Assembly (NCBI GenBank): GCA_003222755.1
Contig: QHXA01000058.1
Span: forward strand, 539 to 7,752
Direction: 5' to 3'
Source: Acidobacteriota bacterium
GTDB taxonomy: Bacteria; Acidobacteriota; Terriglobia; 20CM-2-55-15
Length of the DNA stretch: 7,214 nt
Each line of letters begins with the position of its first letter. The stretch's first letter is position 1. Positions 1 through 6,837 of the stretch are shown here, piece after piece. Under the pieces are notes generated by a model. The model ran no database searches and was not told where the DNA came from. It worked only from the letters and a program-made list of their open reading frames with translations. A program made the position numbers and the translations under genes.

Positions 1-436
1 CGGGAGATGCAAACCGCGTGATATTCAGAATGCCTGCATCGACCGCAGACAACGTCACGAGCGCCTTTTGTCCTTTCGCATCAGGCGCGCGGACTTTAAT
101 TCGGACAGGAGTTTCCGGGCGGATTTTCTGTGGTGCGTCCAGCGTAACGTTCAACTTCCGTTCACCGCGTTCCAGGGGCAGGTGGACTATCCCCAGAGCG
201 CGCGCCGGCGTGACAAGATCACCGGCGTTGCCGGGCCGCAGCACCATCACCGAAACATACAAGTCATGACGCGTCCATTCACGATTGAGCGGGATATCCA
301 CAGTGGTGGTGTCTGAAGAAACGGACATGCGCTTCACCCAGAGCGTGCGGGTGCCGTCCACCGTGATTAATGCCTCGCCTTGATGCGGCGGCGTGATGGT
401 GAGATGCGCAGTCTCGCCTTCTCGATAAGCGGACTC
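1..436 (-). pseudogene. Continuation of the alpha-2-macroglobulin gene in the shifted frame, cut by window edge
   Basis: Read in the +1 frame relative to the upstream part, the minus strand is open from 436 to the left edge (145 complete codons). It resumes the same family almost without loss: E-S-A-Y-R-E-G-E-T-A-H-L-T-I, then W-T-R-H-D-L-Y-V-S, then V-L-R-P-G-N, then V-H-L-P-L-E-R-G-E-R-K-L, and near the edge V-T-L-S-A-V-D-A-G-I-L-N-I-T. I recall the E. coli YfhM counterparts as Y-R-P-G-D-T, W-N-R-H-D-L-Y-L-S, L-H-L-P-L-G-D-E-N-R-R-L and S-A-V-D-S-G-V-L-N-I-T, in the same order. This is therefore the middle of the same gene, entering the next macroglobulin (A2M/MG7) region. The thioester (C-L-E-Q) region lies outside the window, so whether it is present cannot be told. 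No convincing start or ribosome site of its own is seen. Intact conservation in this frame means the lesion is recent, or is an assembly error. Confidence 0.85.
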
Positions 437-2819
437 GATCGGGACGCACACCCTGTGTTTCGTCCGCTTGCGCGCTCCAGCCGGCATAGAAACGGTACCG
501 GAGCGTCTGGTTCGTATCGCGATCGAGAATTTCCAGTCGATACCGCCCGTACTTCACAGGGACGACGACCTTGCCGCGGCCACCGGCCGGAACGGTGACC
601 GAAGACGTTTCGACTAATTCCTCGGTCTCCGTAAAGCCCGAATGCCAGCCGCGCTGATCATCAAATCGCCAGTAGTAGTCGCGGTTTTCACGGAACAGGC
701 GCACCGGCATGGAAGCGGCGGCCTTGAGATTCCCGTCGCGGTCCGCACGCAGCACTTCGAATTCAACGCGGCTGCCTTCACGCGCATAATCGCCCGCAAA
801 CAGCGGCCGTACTCCGACCAGCACGGCCGCAGGCCACACCACACGCTCGATGCTGCGCACGATGGGCCGGCCGCCGGTCTCCAGCAGGCTAATGGTTGCG
901 CGAGCCGTGAACGGCGAATGATTTGACTCGACCGGAGACAAGTCGATCTGAACTTTTCCGTTGCCCTGTCCATCCAGCATTTTTTCCGGAAGTTCAGTGC
1001 GAGTCTTCTTTTCGTTCTCCCCCGAGTCGCCGAATTCAAAGCCCGGGTATTTACTCGCAAGCGGATTTTTGTTCCGTTCGAACTCGGCGACGCCTAGCAG
1101 TCGGTTGCCCGCGGCAGGCGCGCCGTAAAGGTAAGCGCCGTGAACCGCGATCGTGAACGTCTGATCCGCCGTCAGCGCTGGATCAATGCTGGTCAAATCG
1201 AGTTTCATGCGCTCCGGCAAGAACTCTTCTACTCCCAGGCGAAGCACGGTGCTCGGCGCCTTGTTGGCCGGATCGGCGCGTAACTCGAGCGTCCAGGATC
1301 CGGTAGCTGCGTCATCGGGCAGTTGGATGTGCTTGAGGTAGTAGCCCGGATATCGGGAGTCGGGCTGCCATGTGGCTGTGAACTGCTTGCGGCCGGTTGG
1401 ATCCTTGAGAACGGCCTGAATCGGCTGCACCGGAATAGGCCGCCCGTCCGGATCACGCGCAAGCACCGACACATCCAGGCTCTCACCGGGCCGGTACAGA
1501 TTCCGGCCCGAATAAGCGAATAGGCGCGCCGGGCTGTAACGTTCGCCGACAATATCGTATTCCGATAGATCCAGCGCCGGCTCGCGCATCGCGACGAGCG
1601 ATACCTGTTTGTCTTTCCGCGCCAGGGCCACCTTGGCGTCCCTCGGCCATTCGGCGAACACCGCATGTCCATCGCTGTCGGTTTCGGCGCGCGTCAGCGT
1701 CTTTCCCGTGGAATCGAGCCAGGAGATTTCGACGCCTCGAACAGCCCTGCCATCGACGAGAGAACTCACGAATACATCCGCGCTTTTGTCGAAGAGGCGC
1801 AGATGCATGCCAAGATCACTGACGTAAAAATAAGTTGTCTGGGAATCGTAACGAAAGCGGCCAGGCTGCGTCATGACTGCGACATACACGCCGGGCTCTC
1901 GCAGTTCTCGGATATCCTCGACCGGAATATATGTGACGCTCCGCCGATTGAGCTGCCGTTCGGCCGTGAAACGCCCGATGTAGACGCTTTCGGTCAGACC
2001 TCGGAAATCATCCAGCTGATAGAACCCTACCGCGCCATGCAATGACGTACGGCGGTAGTCATATCTCTCTTCATTATCGGTTGCGTCATCTTCATCCAGT
2101 CCCTTTTGCCGGGTTGATTTTCTGCGCGTGATGACGCGGTCCAGGAAATCCGCCAATCTTTCTTTCTTTACGCGGAGGAATTGGATGTCGACTTCCGGAA
2201 CATTCACGGTGACTACCGGCAGCCCACCGTTCTGCGCGGCGGGCAACACCATGCCATTACTGGCGAAGTAGTAGGACGGGGGCATCGGAGCGGTGCGTAC
2301 GGAATATTTCGAATCCGCTGTTAGTTTGTTGCCGTTTCTGGCCGTCAGTCCCGGGGAAACCATCACCACGTATCGTGTCTCCGGCTTGATGTGCGGGAAA
2401 AACAGCAGCCGCGGATTCTCGCCGACAACCCACGCGCCCCCGATCACACTGCCCCCTTCCACTTTCGTGTCTTCAGGCTTCGTACTGACAACCGTACCGC
2501 CTGAGCCTGGGCGGTTTTCTTCTTCAAAGCCGAACCGCCGTTCGTCAGGGCGCCGCGCTGGCGCCGGCATTTCGAACACGCGGATGTATTTGTCGTAGGA
2601 CTGGCGCGCATCCAGAGGTAACGAGAATGTCAACGTCAGGGCCGGAGCGCCGTCCAACTCCCGCTCACTTGCTTCCACCAGCAGGAACTCGCCCTCGTCC
2701 GCGTTTCCTGTTCTTGGAGCGACGCTCGTCCGAAGCCAGTAAATCAGCGCCACCACCGCCGTGACCATCAGAGCAACGGCGCCGATTTTTGCCCATCTGG
2801 TTTGAAGTCGATTGACCAT
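279..2819 (-). CDS. Alpha-2-macroglobulin family protein, N-terminal part, ended early by a frameshift
   Basis: Bacterial alpha-2-macroglobulins are large extracytoplasmic proteins thought to trap foreign proteases; the E. coli relatives are YfhM (ECAM) and YfaS. Residues 12-29 form one hydrophobic membrane anchor with no lipobox cysteine. Family-like segments follow in order: an N-terminal MG1-like region (about 45-180), a segment with V-x-V-N-V-P-E-V-D (about 200), the MG2 domain with N-L-Y-R-P-G-E at 440-446, an MG3-like part with Y-L-Y-G-A-P near 561, the G-F-E-F-G-D and L-L-E-x-G-G-R-P segments, R-E-N-R-D-Y-Y-W at 710-717 and G-V-R-P-D ending at D794. Matching to YfhM is from memory. After about residue 798 the reading is out of frame: some 48 residues rich in Arg and His that do not resemble the family, then a stop. 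Lineage-specific charged insertions lie near residues 80-130 and 215-240. The start is supported by an AAGGAG Shine-Dalgarno 6 nt upstream. YfhM-type genes often neighbour pbpC, which could lie beyond the left edge (inference). Confidence 0.9.
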   Translation of the reverse strand: MVNRLQTRWAKIGAVALMVTAVVALIYWLRTSVAPRTGNADEGEFLLVEASERELDGAPALTLTFSLPLDARQSYDKYIRVFEMPAPARRPDERRFGFEEENRPGSGGTVVSTKPEDTKVEGGSVIGGAWVVGENPRLLFFPHIKPETRYVVMVSPGLTARNGNKLTADSKYSVRTAPMPPSYYFASNGMVLPAAQNGGLPVVTVNVPEVDIQFLRVKKERLADFLDRVITRRKSTRQKGLDEDDATDNEERYDYRRTSLHGAVGFYQLDDFRGLTESVYIGRFTAERQLNRRSVTYIPVEDIRELREPGVYVAVMTQPGRFRYDSQTTYFYVSDLGMHLRLFDKSADVFVSSLVDGRAVRGVEISWLDSTGKTLTRAETDSDGHAVFAEWPRDAKVALARKDKQVSLVAMREPALDLSEYDIVGERYSPARLFAYSGRNLYRPGESLDVSVLARDPDGRPIPVQPIQAVLKDPTGRKQFTATWQPDSRYPGYYLKHIQLPDDAATGSWTLELRADPANKAPSTVLRLGVEEFLPERMKLDLTSIDPALTADQTFTIAVHGAYLYGAPAAGNRLLGVAEFERNKNPLASKYPGFEFGDSGENEKKTRTELPEKMLDGQGNGKVQIDLSPVESNHSPFTARATISLLETGGRPIVRSIERVVWPAAVLVGVRPLFAGDYAREGSRVEFEVLRADRDGNLKAAASMPVRLFRENRDYYWRFDDQRGWHSGFTETEELVETSSVTVPAGGRGKVVVPVKYGRYRLEILDRDTNQTLRYRFYAGWSAQADETQGVRPDRVRLSRRRDCASHHHAAASRRGINHGGRHPHALGEAHVRFFRHHHCGYPAQS
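429..440 (-). other. Frameshift site, probable 20-bp deletion between short direct repeats
   Basis: On the minus strand the string CGAGTCCGCTTA reads R-V-R-L in the upstream frame, completing the family motif V-R-P-D-R-V-x-L. In the +1 frame nearly the same bases read E-S-A-Y, which begins the family motif before R-E-G-E-T. In YfhM these two motifs are separate and spaced by ten residues between V-R-P-D and Y-R-P-G-D-T, about 30 nt, while only 10 nt are present here. The 20 nt missing gives exactly the observed frame change. One copy of bases serving both motifs is what a slippage deletion between two similar copies about 20 bp apart would leave. The frameshift is seen directly; the deletion size and mechanism are inferred from remembered family spacing. 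Confidence 0.7.
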
Positions 2820-2825
2820 GCGATT

Positions 2826-2831
2826 CTCCTT
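2826..2831 (-). promoter_or_regulatory. Shine-Dalgarno for the alpha-2-macroglobulin gene
   Basis: Minus-strand AAGGAG lies 6 nt before the ATG at 2819. This is strong and well placed, and it fixes the start codon. It is the best ribosome site in the window. Confidence 0.8.
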
Positions 2832-2836
2832 GATGT

Positions 2837-2860
2837 CGCGTCAGTATAGATCCGCGTCAG
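2837..2860. repeat. Direct repeat CGCGTCAG x2 flanking a -10-like box
   Basis: CGCGTCAG occurs at 2837-2844 and 2853-2860, a 16-bp period. On the minus strand the bases 2848-2843 read TATACT (five of six matches to TATAAT). That would place a transcription start about 20 nt before the macroglobulin ATG, just ahead of its Shine-Dalgarno. No good -35 is seen at normal spacing (ACGCGC at 17 nt), so if this is a promoter it may need an activator. The two repeat copies would then be candidate tandem binding sites. The pattern could also be chance. Confidence 0.3.
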
Positions 2861-3009
2861 CAGTAGCGCGTTTGCTTCCGCGAATCGAGAACGGACTTAC
2901 GTCGGCATCGTGCGCACGGGTCTCAGTAATCTGCGATAAGCCGAATTTGTGCGTCAGGATTGTTCCCGAATAGTAAGGAATCTTTCCGCGAACGCAACTG
3001 GTAAGGCAC

Positions 3010-3024
3010 CACGCCTCCGGCGTG
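3010..3024. other. GC-rich perfect hairpin (6-bp stem, 3-nt loop)
   Basis: CACGCC-TCC-GGCGTG is a perfect inverted repeat with a tight loop. No T-tract follows on either strand, so it is not a standard intrinsic terminator. It might be a structured element in the macroglobulin 5' region or a dispersed small repeat of this genome. Only one copy is seen here. Confidence 0.4.
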
Positions 3025-3093
3025 CGCAATGCCGCAGTCGAGATGTTCAGTGAAATTCTGGCGCTTACGATGTAAATTCGTCGCATACTAGCT

Positions 3094-3106
3094 CGAAAAC
3101 GTTTCG
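3094..3106. promoter_or_regulatory. Inverted repeat CGAAA-ACG-TTTCG, possible operator
   Basis: Perfect 5-bp arms around a 3-bp centre, ending 14 nt before the G8 start codon. It also contains the self-complementary core AAACGTTT, a shape typical of LacI-family operators (PurR, CcpA-type sites have a central CG flanked by A/T). A repressor here would block initiation of the G8 gene. No regulator gene is adjacent, so assignment is speculative. Confidence 0.25.
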
Positions 3107-3112
3107 TCATTT

Positions 3113-3117
3113 GGGGG
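3113..3117 (+). promoter_or_regulatory. Unusual ribosome site of the G8 gene
   Basis: GGGGG can pair with the anti-Shine-Dalgarno core CCUCC with one G-U wobble, but only 3 nt separate it from the ATG at 3121, which is short. No in-frame ATG, GTG or TTG exists upstream before the in-frame stop at 3073-3075, and the signal peptide begins at 3121, so this start is kept. Confidence 0.45.
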
Positions 3118-3120
3118 TCT

Positions 3121-5280
3121 ATGAAAGCTCTTCACCTTGGTTTCATCCTTGTCCTGACATCGGTTGCGTGGGCGCAGGAAATTCACAATCACTCGCGTGA
3201 GGTTCATGGTGTTCCTGGGGGTGTTCCCGACTTTTGCGGCCAACCGACAGTGACGAGCGTGGCCGGCGGCGTTTGGTCTAATCCCGAGACGTGGTCCACC
3301 GGGAAGGTGCCGGCGTCTGAAGATCGAGTCGCAATTTCCGCCGGCCATGACGTTCTTTATGACATGGCCAGCGACGCAAAACTGGCGTGTGCGGAGATTC
3401 GCGGGCGCCTTCGCTTCCGCGCGGACGCGAATACGCGGATGAAAACAGCCAATTTAATGGTGATGGATGACGGCTATCTGGAAGTGGGATCCACGAACGA
3501 TCCGATCGCCGCGAATGTTACAGCTGAAATCATCATTGCGGACCAGAAGATCGATCGCCAACTCGATCCGGCAGAGCTCGGTGTAGGAATCGAGAGTCTC
3601 GGCAAGATCACGATGCACGGCGCGATGAAGTCCCCGACGTTTGTGCGCCTGGCACAGGAGCCCCTAGCAGGCCAAACGACGCTGTTACTCGAGCAGGGCG
3701 TGAAAGGTTGGAAAGCCGGAGACCACATCGTGATTCCGGATACCCGGCAGTTACGGGAAGGCGAACGCGGAAGCAATTACAAAGCGCAGGACGAGAAAGT
3801 CGAGATTGCGTCGATCGCCGAAAACCAGATCACCTTACGGACGCCTCTCAAGTACGATCATAAAGGTGCACGAAACGCGGAGGACAAACTCGAATTCCTG
3901 CCGCACATCGGTAATCTTAGCCGCAACGTGATCATCCGTTCTGAAAATCCCGCCGGCACGCGCGGCCACATGATTTTCATGTCCCGCGCCGAAATCGATC
4001 TGCGTTTCGTGGAAGTGCGCGAGATGGGGCGCACGCGGATGGGCGTGCTGGATAACACGGAATTCAACGATCAGGGACAGGCTAGAAAGCTGGGAACCAA
4101 CCAGATCGGGCGTTACGCGATTCATTTCCATCATTATTTCGGACCCCGGCAGATGCCGGCCGACGGTTACCAGTTCACGCTCATCGGCAACGCCGTCGAT
4201 GGCACACCGAAGTGGGGTGTCACCGTCCATAACAGCCACTATGGGCTCGTTCAGGACAACGTCGTGTACAACACCCATGGTGCTGGTATTGTCACCGAAG
4301 ACGGTACTGAGAGTTTCAACGTGTTCGACCACAACTTCGCGCTGCGTTCCCAAGGCTCAGGCGACTTCGCGCCTCGCAGTGGGTACAGCGGAGCCGGTCC
4401 GGATCCTGGTGGAGAAGGCGGAGGGTTCTGGTTTCGCGGCCCGAACAATTACATCAGAAATAACGTGGCTGCCAACGCGGATGTATTCGGATTCCAGCTT
4501 GCCGCGGGATCGCTCGATTCCGTACGCATTCCTGCCTTCAAAGGCGCGGACATGGCCACGGATCGTGAGACGGTGCCGGTCGATACGACAGATGCCAAGG
4601 TGCTGGAGTTCGCCAACAACGAGGCTTATGGCGCTATCCAGACTGGTGTCGCATTCGGATGGAATGGCGAAATCAAGAACTTCCGCGCCTGGCATCCTTC
4701 AACCCATGGTGTCACGGCTACGCCCACCGATAAGCTGACGGTCGATGCCATCACGGTGCGCGGCGACAAATCGCTCCTCACCGATGCCGAGGAAAGGCCG
4801 GCGGGCGTTTGGGTCGGAAACTATATTTCGAAGAGCATCGCAATCCGCAATGCCGATATTCAGCGGATGCGTACAGGTGTGGCGAGTCCATTTTTCCGTT
4901 CGGCCCAAAGTACGGAGCCCGGACGCGGTGATGGTTCGGTTACTGTCGAGAACAGCTATTTCCGCGACTACTTTGGAGTAGTCGTCGCCACTACATATCA
5001 GCCGCCGGCTAGCCGCAGACCCGTGAAGACAGCTGTTGTTAGAAATTCTGTCTTCGAGCCGCTCAAGGTTCCGGCGATTCCCAAGACCCCGCCGGCAGCG
5101 ATCTCGATGAATTACAACATGGCTCCCGATGATCGGGAACCTCGTGCCCCCATACTCGTCTATGACTTCAACAAAAAGGCGGGCGATGACTTTAAGGTCT
5201 ACTACTCGCTGCAGGCTCCCCTGACGGTCGCGCCCTGCAACGATTCGAGGCCTGCACTCGACGGCTGGGTTTGTAAATAA
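3121..5280 (+). CDS. Secreted G8-domain, right-handed parallel beta-helix protein
   Basis: A 719-aa exported protein. Residues 1-18 are a signal peptide with probable cleavage at A-W-A/Q. A G8 domain follows (about 47-165), with its hallmark Trp pair and glycines (W52, W58, G61, V63-P64, then G75 and D81). Next comes a segment with W197-K-A-G-D-H-I-V-I-P, shared with G8 proteins. The part from about 250 to 600 has the repeating short strands of a right-handed beta-helix (for example residues 366-395 and the glycine-rich stretch 430-440, E-G-G-G-F-W-F-R-G). A histidine cluster, I329-G-R-Y-A-I-H-F-H-H, resembles a conserved G8-family segment as I remember it. Animal G8 proteins (CEMIP, TMEM2/CEMIP2, fibrocystin) include hyaluronan-binding or degrading members. 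A polysaccharide substrate here is inference, and no catalytic set can be assigned. The C-terminus has two cysteines (C706, C718). It is transcribed alone, convergent with the hydrolase. Confidence 0.88.
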   Translation: MKALHLGFILVLTSVAWAQEIHNHSREVHGVPGGVPDFCGQPTVTSVAGGVWSNPETWSTGKVPASEDRVAISAGHDVLYDMASDAKLACAEIRGRLRFRADANTRMKTANLMVMDDGYLEVGSTNDPIAANVTAEIIIADQKIDRQLDPAELGVGIESLGKITMHGAMKSPTFVRLAQEPLAGQTTLLLEQGVKGWKAGDHIVIPDTRQLREGERGSNYKAQDEKVEIASIAENQITLRTPLKYDHKGARNAEDKLEFLPHIGNLSRNVIIRSENPAGTRGHMIFMSRAEIDLRFVEVREMGRTRMGVLDNTEFNDQGQARKLGTNQIGRYAIHFHHYFGPRQMPADGYQFTLIGNAVDGTPKWGVTVHNSHYGLVQDNVVYNTHGAGIVTEDGTESFNVFDHNFALRSQGSGDFAPRSGYSGAGPDPGGEGGGFWFRGPNNYIRNNVAANADVFGFQLAAGSLDSVRIPAFKGADMATDRETVPVDTTDAKVLEFANNEAYGAIQTGVAFGWNGEIKNFRAWHPSTHGVTATPTDKLTVDAITVRGDKSLLTDAEERPAGVWVGNYISKSIAIRNADIQRMRTGVASPFFRSAQSTEPGRGDGSVTVENSYFRDYFGVVVATTYQPPASRRPVKTAVVRNSVFEPLKVPAIPKTPPAAISMNYNMAPDDREPRAPILVYDFNKKAGDDFKVYYSLQAPLTVAPCNDSRPALDGWVCK

Positions 5281-5315
5281 TTGTCTGGCGTCGCGAGTTG
5301 GCTGCCAGGTAAGTG

Positions 5316-6647
5316 TTAGAAGCGTTTGTTCGTCCAGTCGCGGATGTAATCGAAAAGGTTCTTCACGCTGTTGGAATATTGTCCCGGCGTAGTTTCACAC
5401 GCGGTGCATGGAGTGAAACCATGTACGGCGCCTTCGAGGACAAAGTATTCCTTATCCCGGCTCGCGGATTTGTCGAAGATGATCTCGTCGTCCCGGATGA
5501 ACTGGTAGGCGCCCATTGCGGCGATCAACACAGGAACCGAAATCGACTGCACCGCGCAAGTCGTCGAGTTGTTGCTGGAACAATGATCGATGCCGCTGTT
5601 CGCATTCGTCGCGCGCGTGGCGTTAGCGCTCAGGAATGATTTCAAGGTGAAGATCTTCGTACCCGTGTCGAAGCCGCGATTCGTCTTTGCCATTCCCGGC
5701 TCGGCTACCGCCACGCTTTTCACCATTTGCGTAACGATGCTGCCGTCGTTCCGGAGTAATTTCTCGGGCCGCGCCGTGCTCTGGAGATCGGCAATGGTGG
5801 GATCGAGCGTCGCGAGCTTGGCATCGCCTCCCGCTCCGGCGCCCGGATTGCCGCCTGACGGGATCAGCACGATGTCGTCATCCGGGTACGGATAGTCGCC
5901 TTTCTTGATGCGCTCCTGGATAGCCGTTGCTTTGTCGATCAGTTCATTCATGCGTTTGGCTTGAGCCGCGAAGTACCTCTCTTGAAAACCCTTCGAATAA
6001 TGGGATGGCCCGTTCGGATTGTAGCCATTCTTCTCGTCGAACGGATCGAGTGCAGGATCGACATGCCGCTTGCCGTCATCGATTGTCACTGAGGGATTAA
6101 GGCTGCGCAGCGTCTGCACAGGATTTCCGGCATGGGCGTCGGCAAACACAATCGCATCGGTTGGAGATAGGCCGCGCAAATCGTCACCGCATTTCACCAG
6201 CCGTTCTGGCTTCTGGCAGTAGGCAGGACCGTTCTCGGCGACGGCTTGATAGAAGCTCATCAGCGGCCCGCCGCCGCTATGACCGAACAGGATAACCTTA
6301 GTGATACCGGGCTGGCGGCGCACGAATTCGACCGCCGCCTTCACATCGAGCGGCGTTTCCTCCCAGCGCACCTGACTTTCATTGTTCTGAAATCTGGTGT
6401 TGAAACAGAGCGCGAGAAAGCCGCGGCTGGACAATTCGCGGCAACCGATGTGGTTTAAGTAATTCGCAGTACGATGCCCGATCACGAAGGCGATACGTGG
6501 CGCGGGACCTCTGTCCGGCTTGTAAAGGGCCGCGCTGACGCGGCCCAGGGCAATGAATTCCGGATGACTCTGCGCAAAGGATCCGCTCGGCGCGGTTATC
6601 GCGGCCGATACGGCGATGGCTAAAAACAGGCGCTGAACTCGTTTCAT
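5316..6647 (-). CDS. Exported alpha/beta hydrolase (serine esterase-like)
   Basis: A 443-aa protein with an N-terminal signal peptide (basic M-K-R-V-Q-R, hydrophobic 7-19, cleavage probably after A-Q near residue 26). The alpha/beta-hydrolase core begins with strand R-I-A-F-V-I-G-H (51-58). The nucleophile elbow is F-G-H-S-G-G-G at 121-127, with Ser124 the likely nucleophile. Following the strand V-P-V-L-I-A-A-M (371-378), D386 or D387 is the probable acid, and His409 (E-G-A-V-H-G-F) the probable catalytic base. About 240 residues lie between Ser124 and the acid, far more than a minimal cap, including a Gly-rich patch at 265-274 and a charged helix near 219-250. Cysteines (C138/C147 region, C356, C364, C414, C417) may form disulfides after export. 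The substrate is unknown. The ATG at 6647 is preferred over an ATG at 6854 because a Shine-Dalgarno and the signal peptide both start here. The stop is 35 nt from the convergent G8 stop. Confidence 0.88.
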   Translation of the reverse strand: MKRVQRLFLAIAVSAAITAPSGSFAQSHPEFIALGRVSAALYKPDRGPAPRIAFVIGHRTANYLNHIGCRELSSRGFLALCFNTRFQNNESQVRWEETPLDVKAAVEFVRRQPGITKVILFGHSGGGPLMSFYQAVAENGPAYCQKPERLVKCGDDLRGLSPTDAIVFADAHAGNPVQTLRSLNPSVTIDDGKRHVDPALDPFDEKNGYNPNGPSHYSKGFQERYFAAQAKRMNELIDKATAIQERIKKGDYPYPDDDIVLIPSGGNPGAGAGGDAKLATLDPTIADLQSTARPEKLLRNDGSIVTQMVKSVAVAEPGMAKTNRGFDTGTKIFTLKSFLSANATRATNANSGIDHCSSNNSTTCAVQSISVPVLIAAMGAYQFIRDDEIIFDKSASRDKEYFVLEGAVHGFTPCTACETTPGQYSNSVKNLFDYIRDWTNKRF

Positions 6648-6654
6648 GCGACTG

Positions 6655-6659
6655 ACCTC
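6655..6659 (-). promoter_or_regulatory. Shine-Dalgarno of the hydrolase gene
   Basis: Minus-strand GAGGT lies 7 nt before the ATG at 6647. It decides this start over the in-frame ATG at 6854, whose 69 extra residues have no export signal or family likeness and would cover the promoter. Confidence 0.7.
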
Positions 6660-6721
6660 AAAATTGAACGCGCTTTGAGTTGGACCTGCGCGTGAAATGT
6701 CATGTTTATTTAGCCGGGATT

Positions 6722-6823
6722 TTAAACTGGAGTAGCCGTCTGTCCGAACAATACTGCCGCGCTGATCGCAATCAACGCGAACGATTGCCCAATCCGAGCC
6801 GTTGTCCAATCTTTGATGATCAT
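6722..6823 (-). CDS. Possible 33-aa peptide resembling a bare signal peptide
   Basis: The minus-strand ORF starts at the ATG at 6823 and ends at TAA 6722-6724. It reads M-I-I-K-D-W, a basic/polar stretch to residue 13, then the hydrophobic run F-A-L-I-A-I-S-A-A-V-L-F-G-Q and T-A-T-P-V. The whole product looks like an N-terminal export signal, in the same style as the hydrolase signal downstream, but stops at once. No Shine-Dalgarno is seen; if the predicted promoter is right, the mRNA would start about 8 nt before this ATG, allowing near-leaderless translation. It lies 74 nt before the hydrolase and in a different frame. It may be a leader peptide, a remnant of a lost secreted-protein gene, or chance. 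Confidence 0.3.
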   Translation of the reverse strand: MIIKDWTTARIGQSFALIAISAAVLFGQTATPV

Positions 6824-6828
6824 GAAAG
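6811..6828. promoter_or_regulatory. 18-bp near-perfect palindrome, candidate operator
   Basis: CTTTGATGATCATGAAAG is self-complementary at 16 of 18 positions (only one G-G pair fails). It would span roughly +4 to +21 of the predicted hydrolase transcript and include the ATG of the short ORF. That is a position where a dimeric repressor could block transcription. The regulator is unknown. Confidence 0.45.
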
Positions 6829-6837
6829 TCGTGGCCG

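Larger units (their letters stand above)
2820..3120. other. Divergent intergenic region between the macroglobulin and G8 genes
   Basis: These 301 bases separate two divergently read genes. They hold the macroglobulin ribosome site and possible -10 box near the left end, a short GC-rich hairpin in the middle (3010-3024) and an inverted repeat plus the G8 ribosome site near the right end. An 89-codon minus-strand frame (2841-3110) spans almost all of it, but it has no ribosome site and no recognisable family, so I treat it as non-coding. No clear -35/-10 pair was found for the G8 gene. Confidence 0.6.

Noticed and set aside
429..440. Programmed ribosomal frameshift in the macroglobulin gene
   Set aside because: No slippery heptamer or following stem is seen, and a frameshift would still leave about seven family residues missing; a deletion explains both.
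2841..3110. 89-codon minus-strand frame filling the divergent region before the macroglobulin gene
   Set aside because: No ribosome site, no recognised family, and it would cover the promoter region of the G8 gene. Composition is only mildly coding-like, so I cannot support it.
3835..4353. 172-codon frame antisense to the G8 gene
   Set aside because: It lies wholly inside the well-supported G8 coding region, with no start signals or family likeness; an overlap artefact of GC-rich coding sequence.
5285..5308. Possible bidirectional terminator CTGGC-N14-GCCAG between convergent genes
   Set aside because: Only a 5-bp stem with a 14-nt loop and no T-tract on either side. The position is right, but the structure is too weak.
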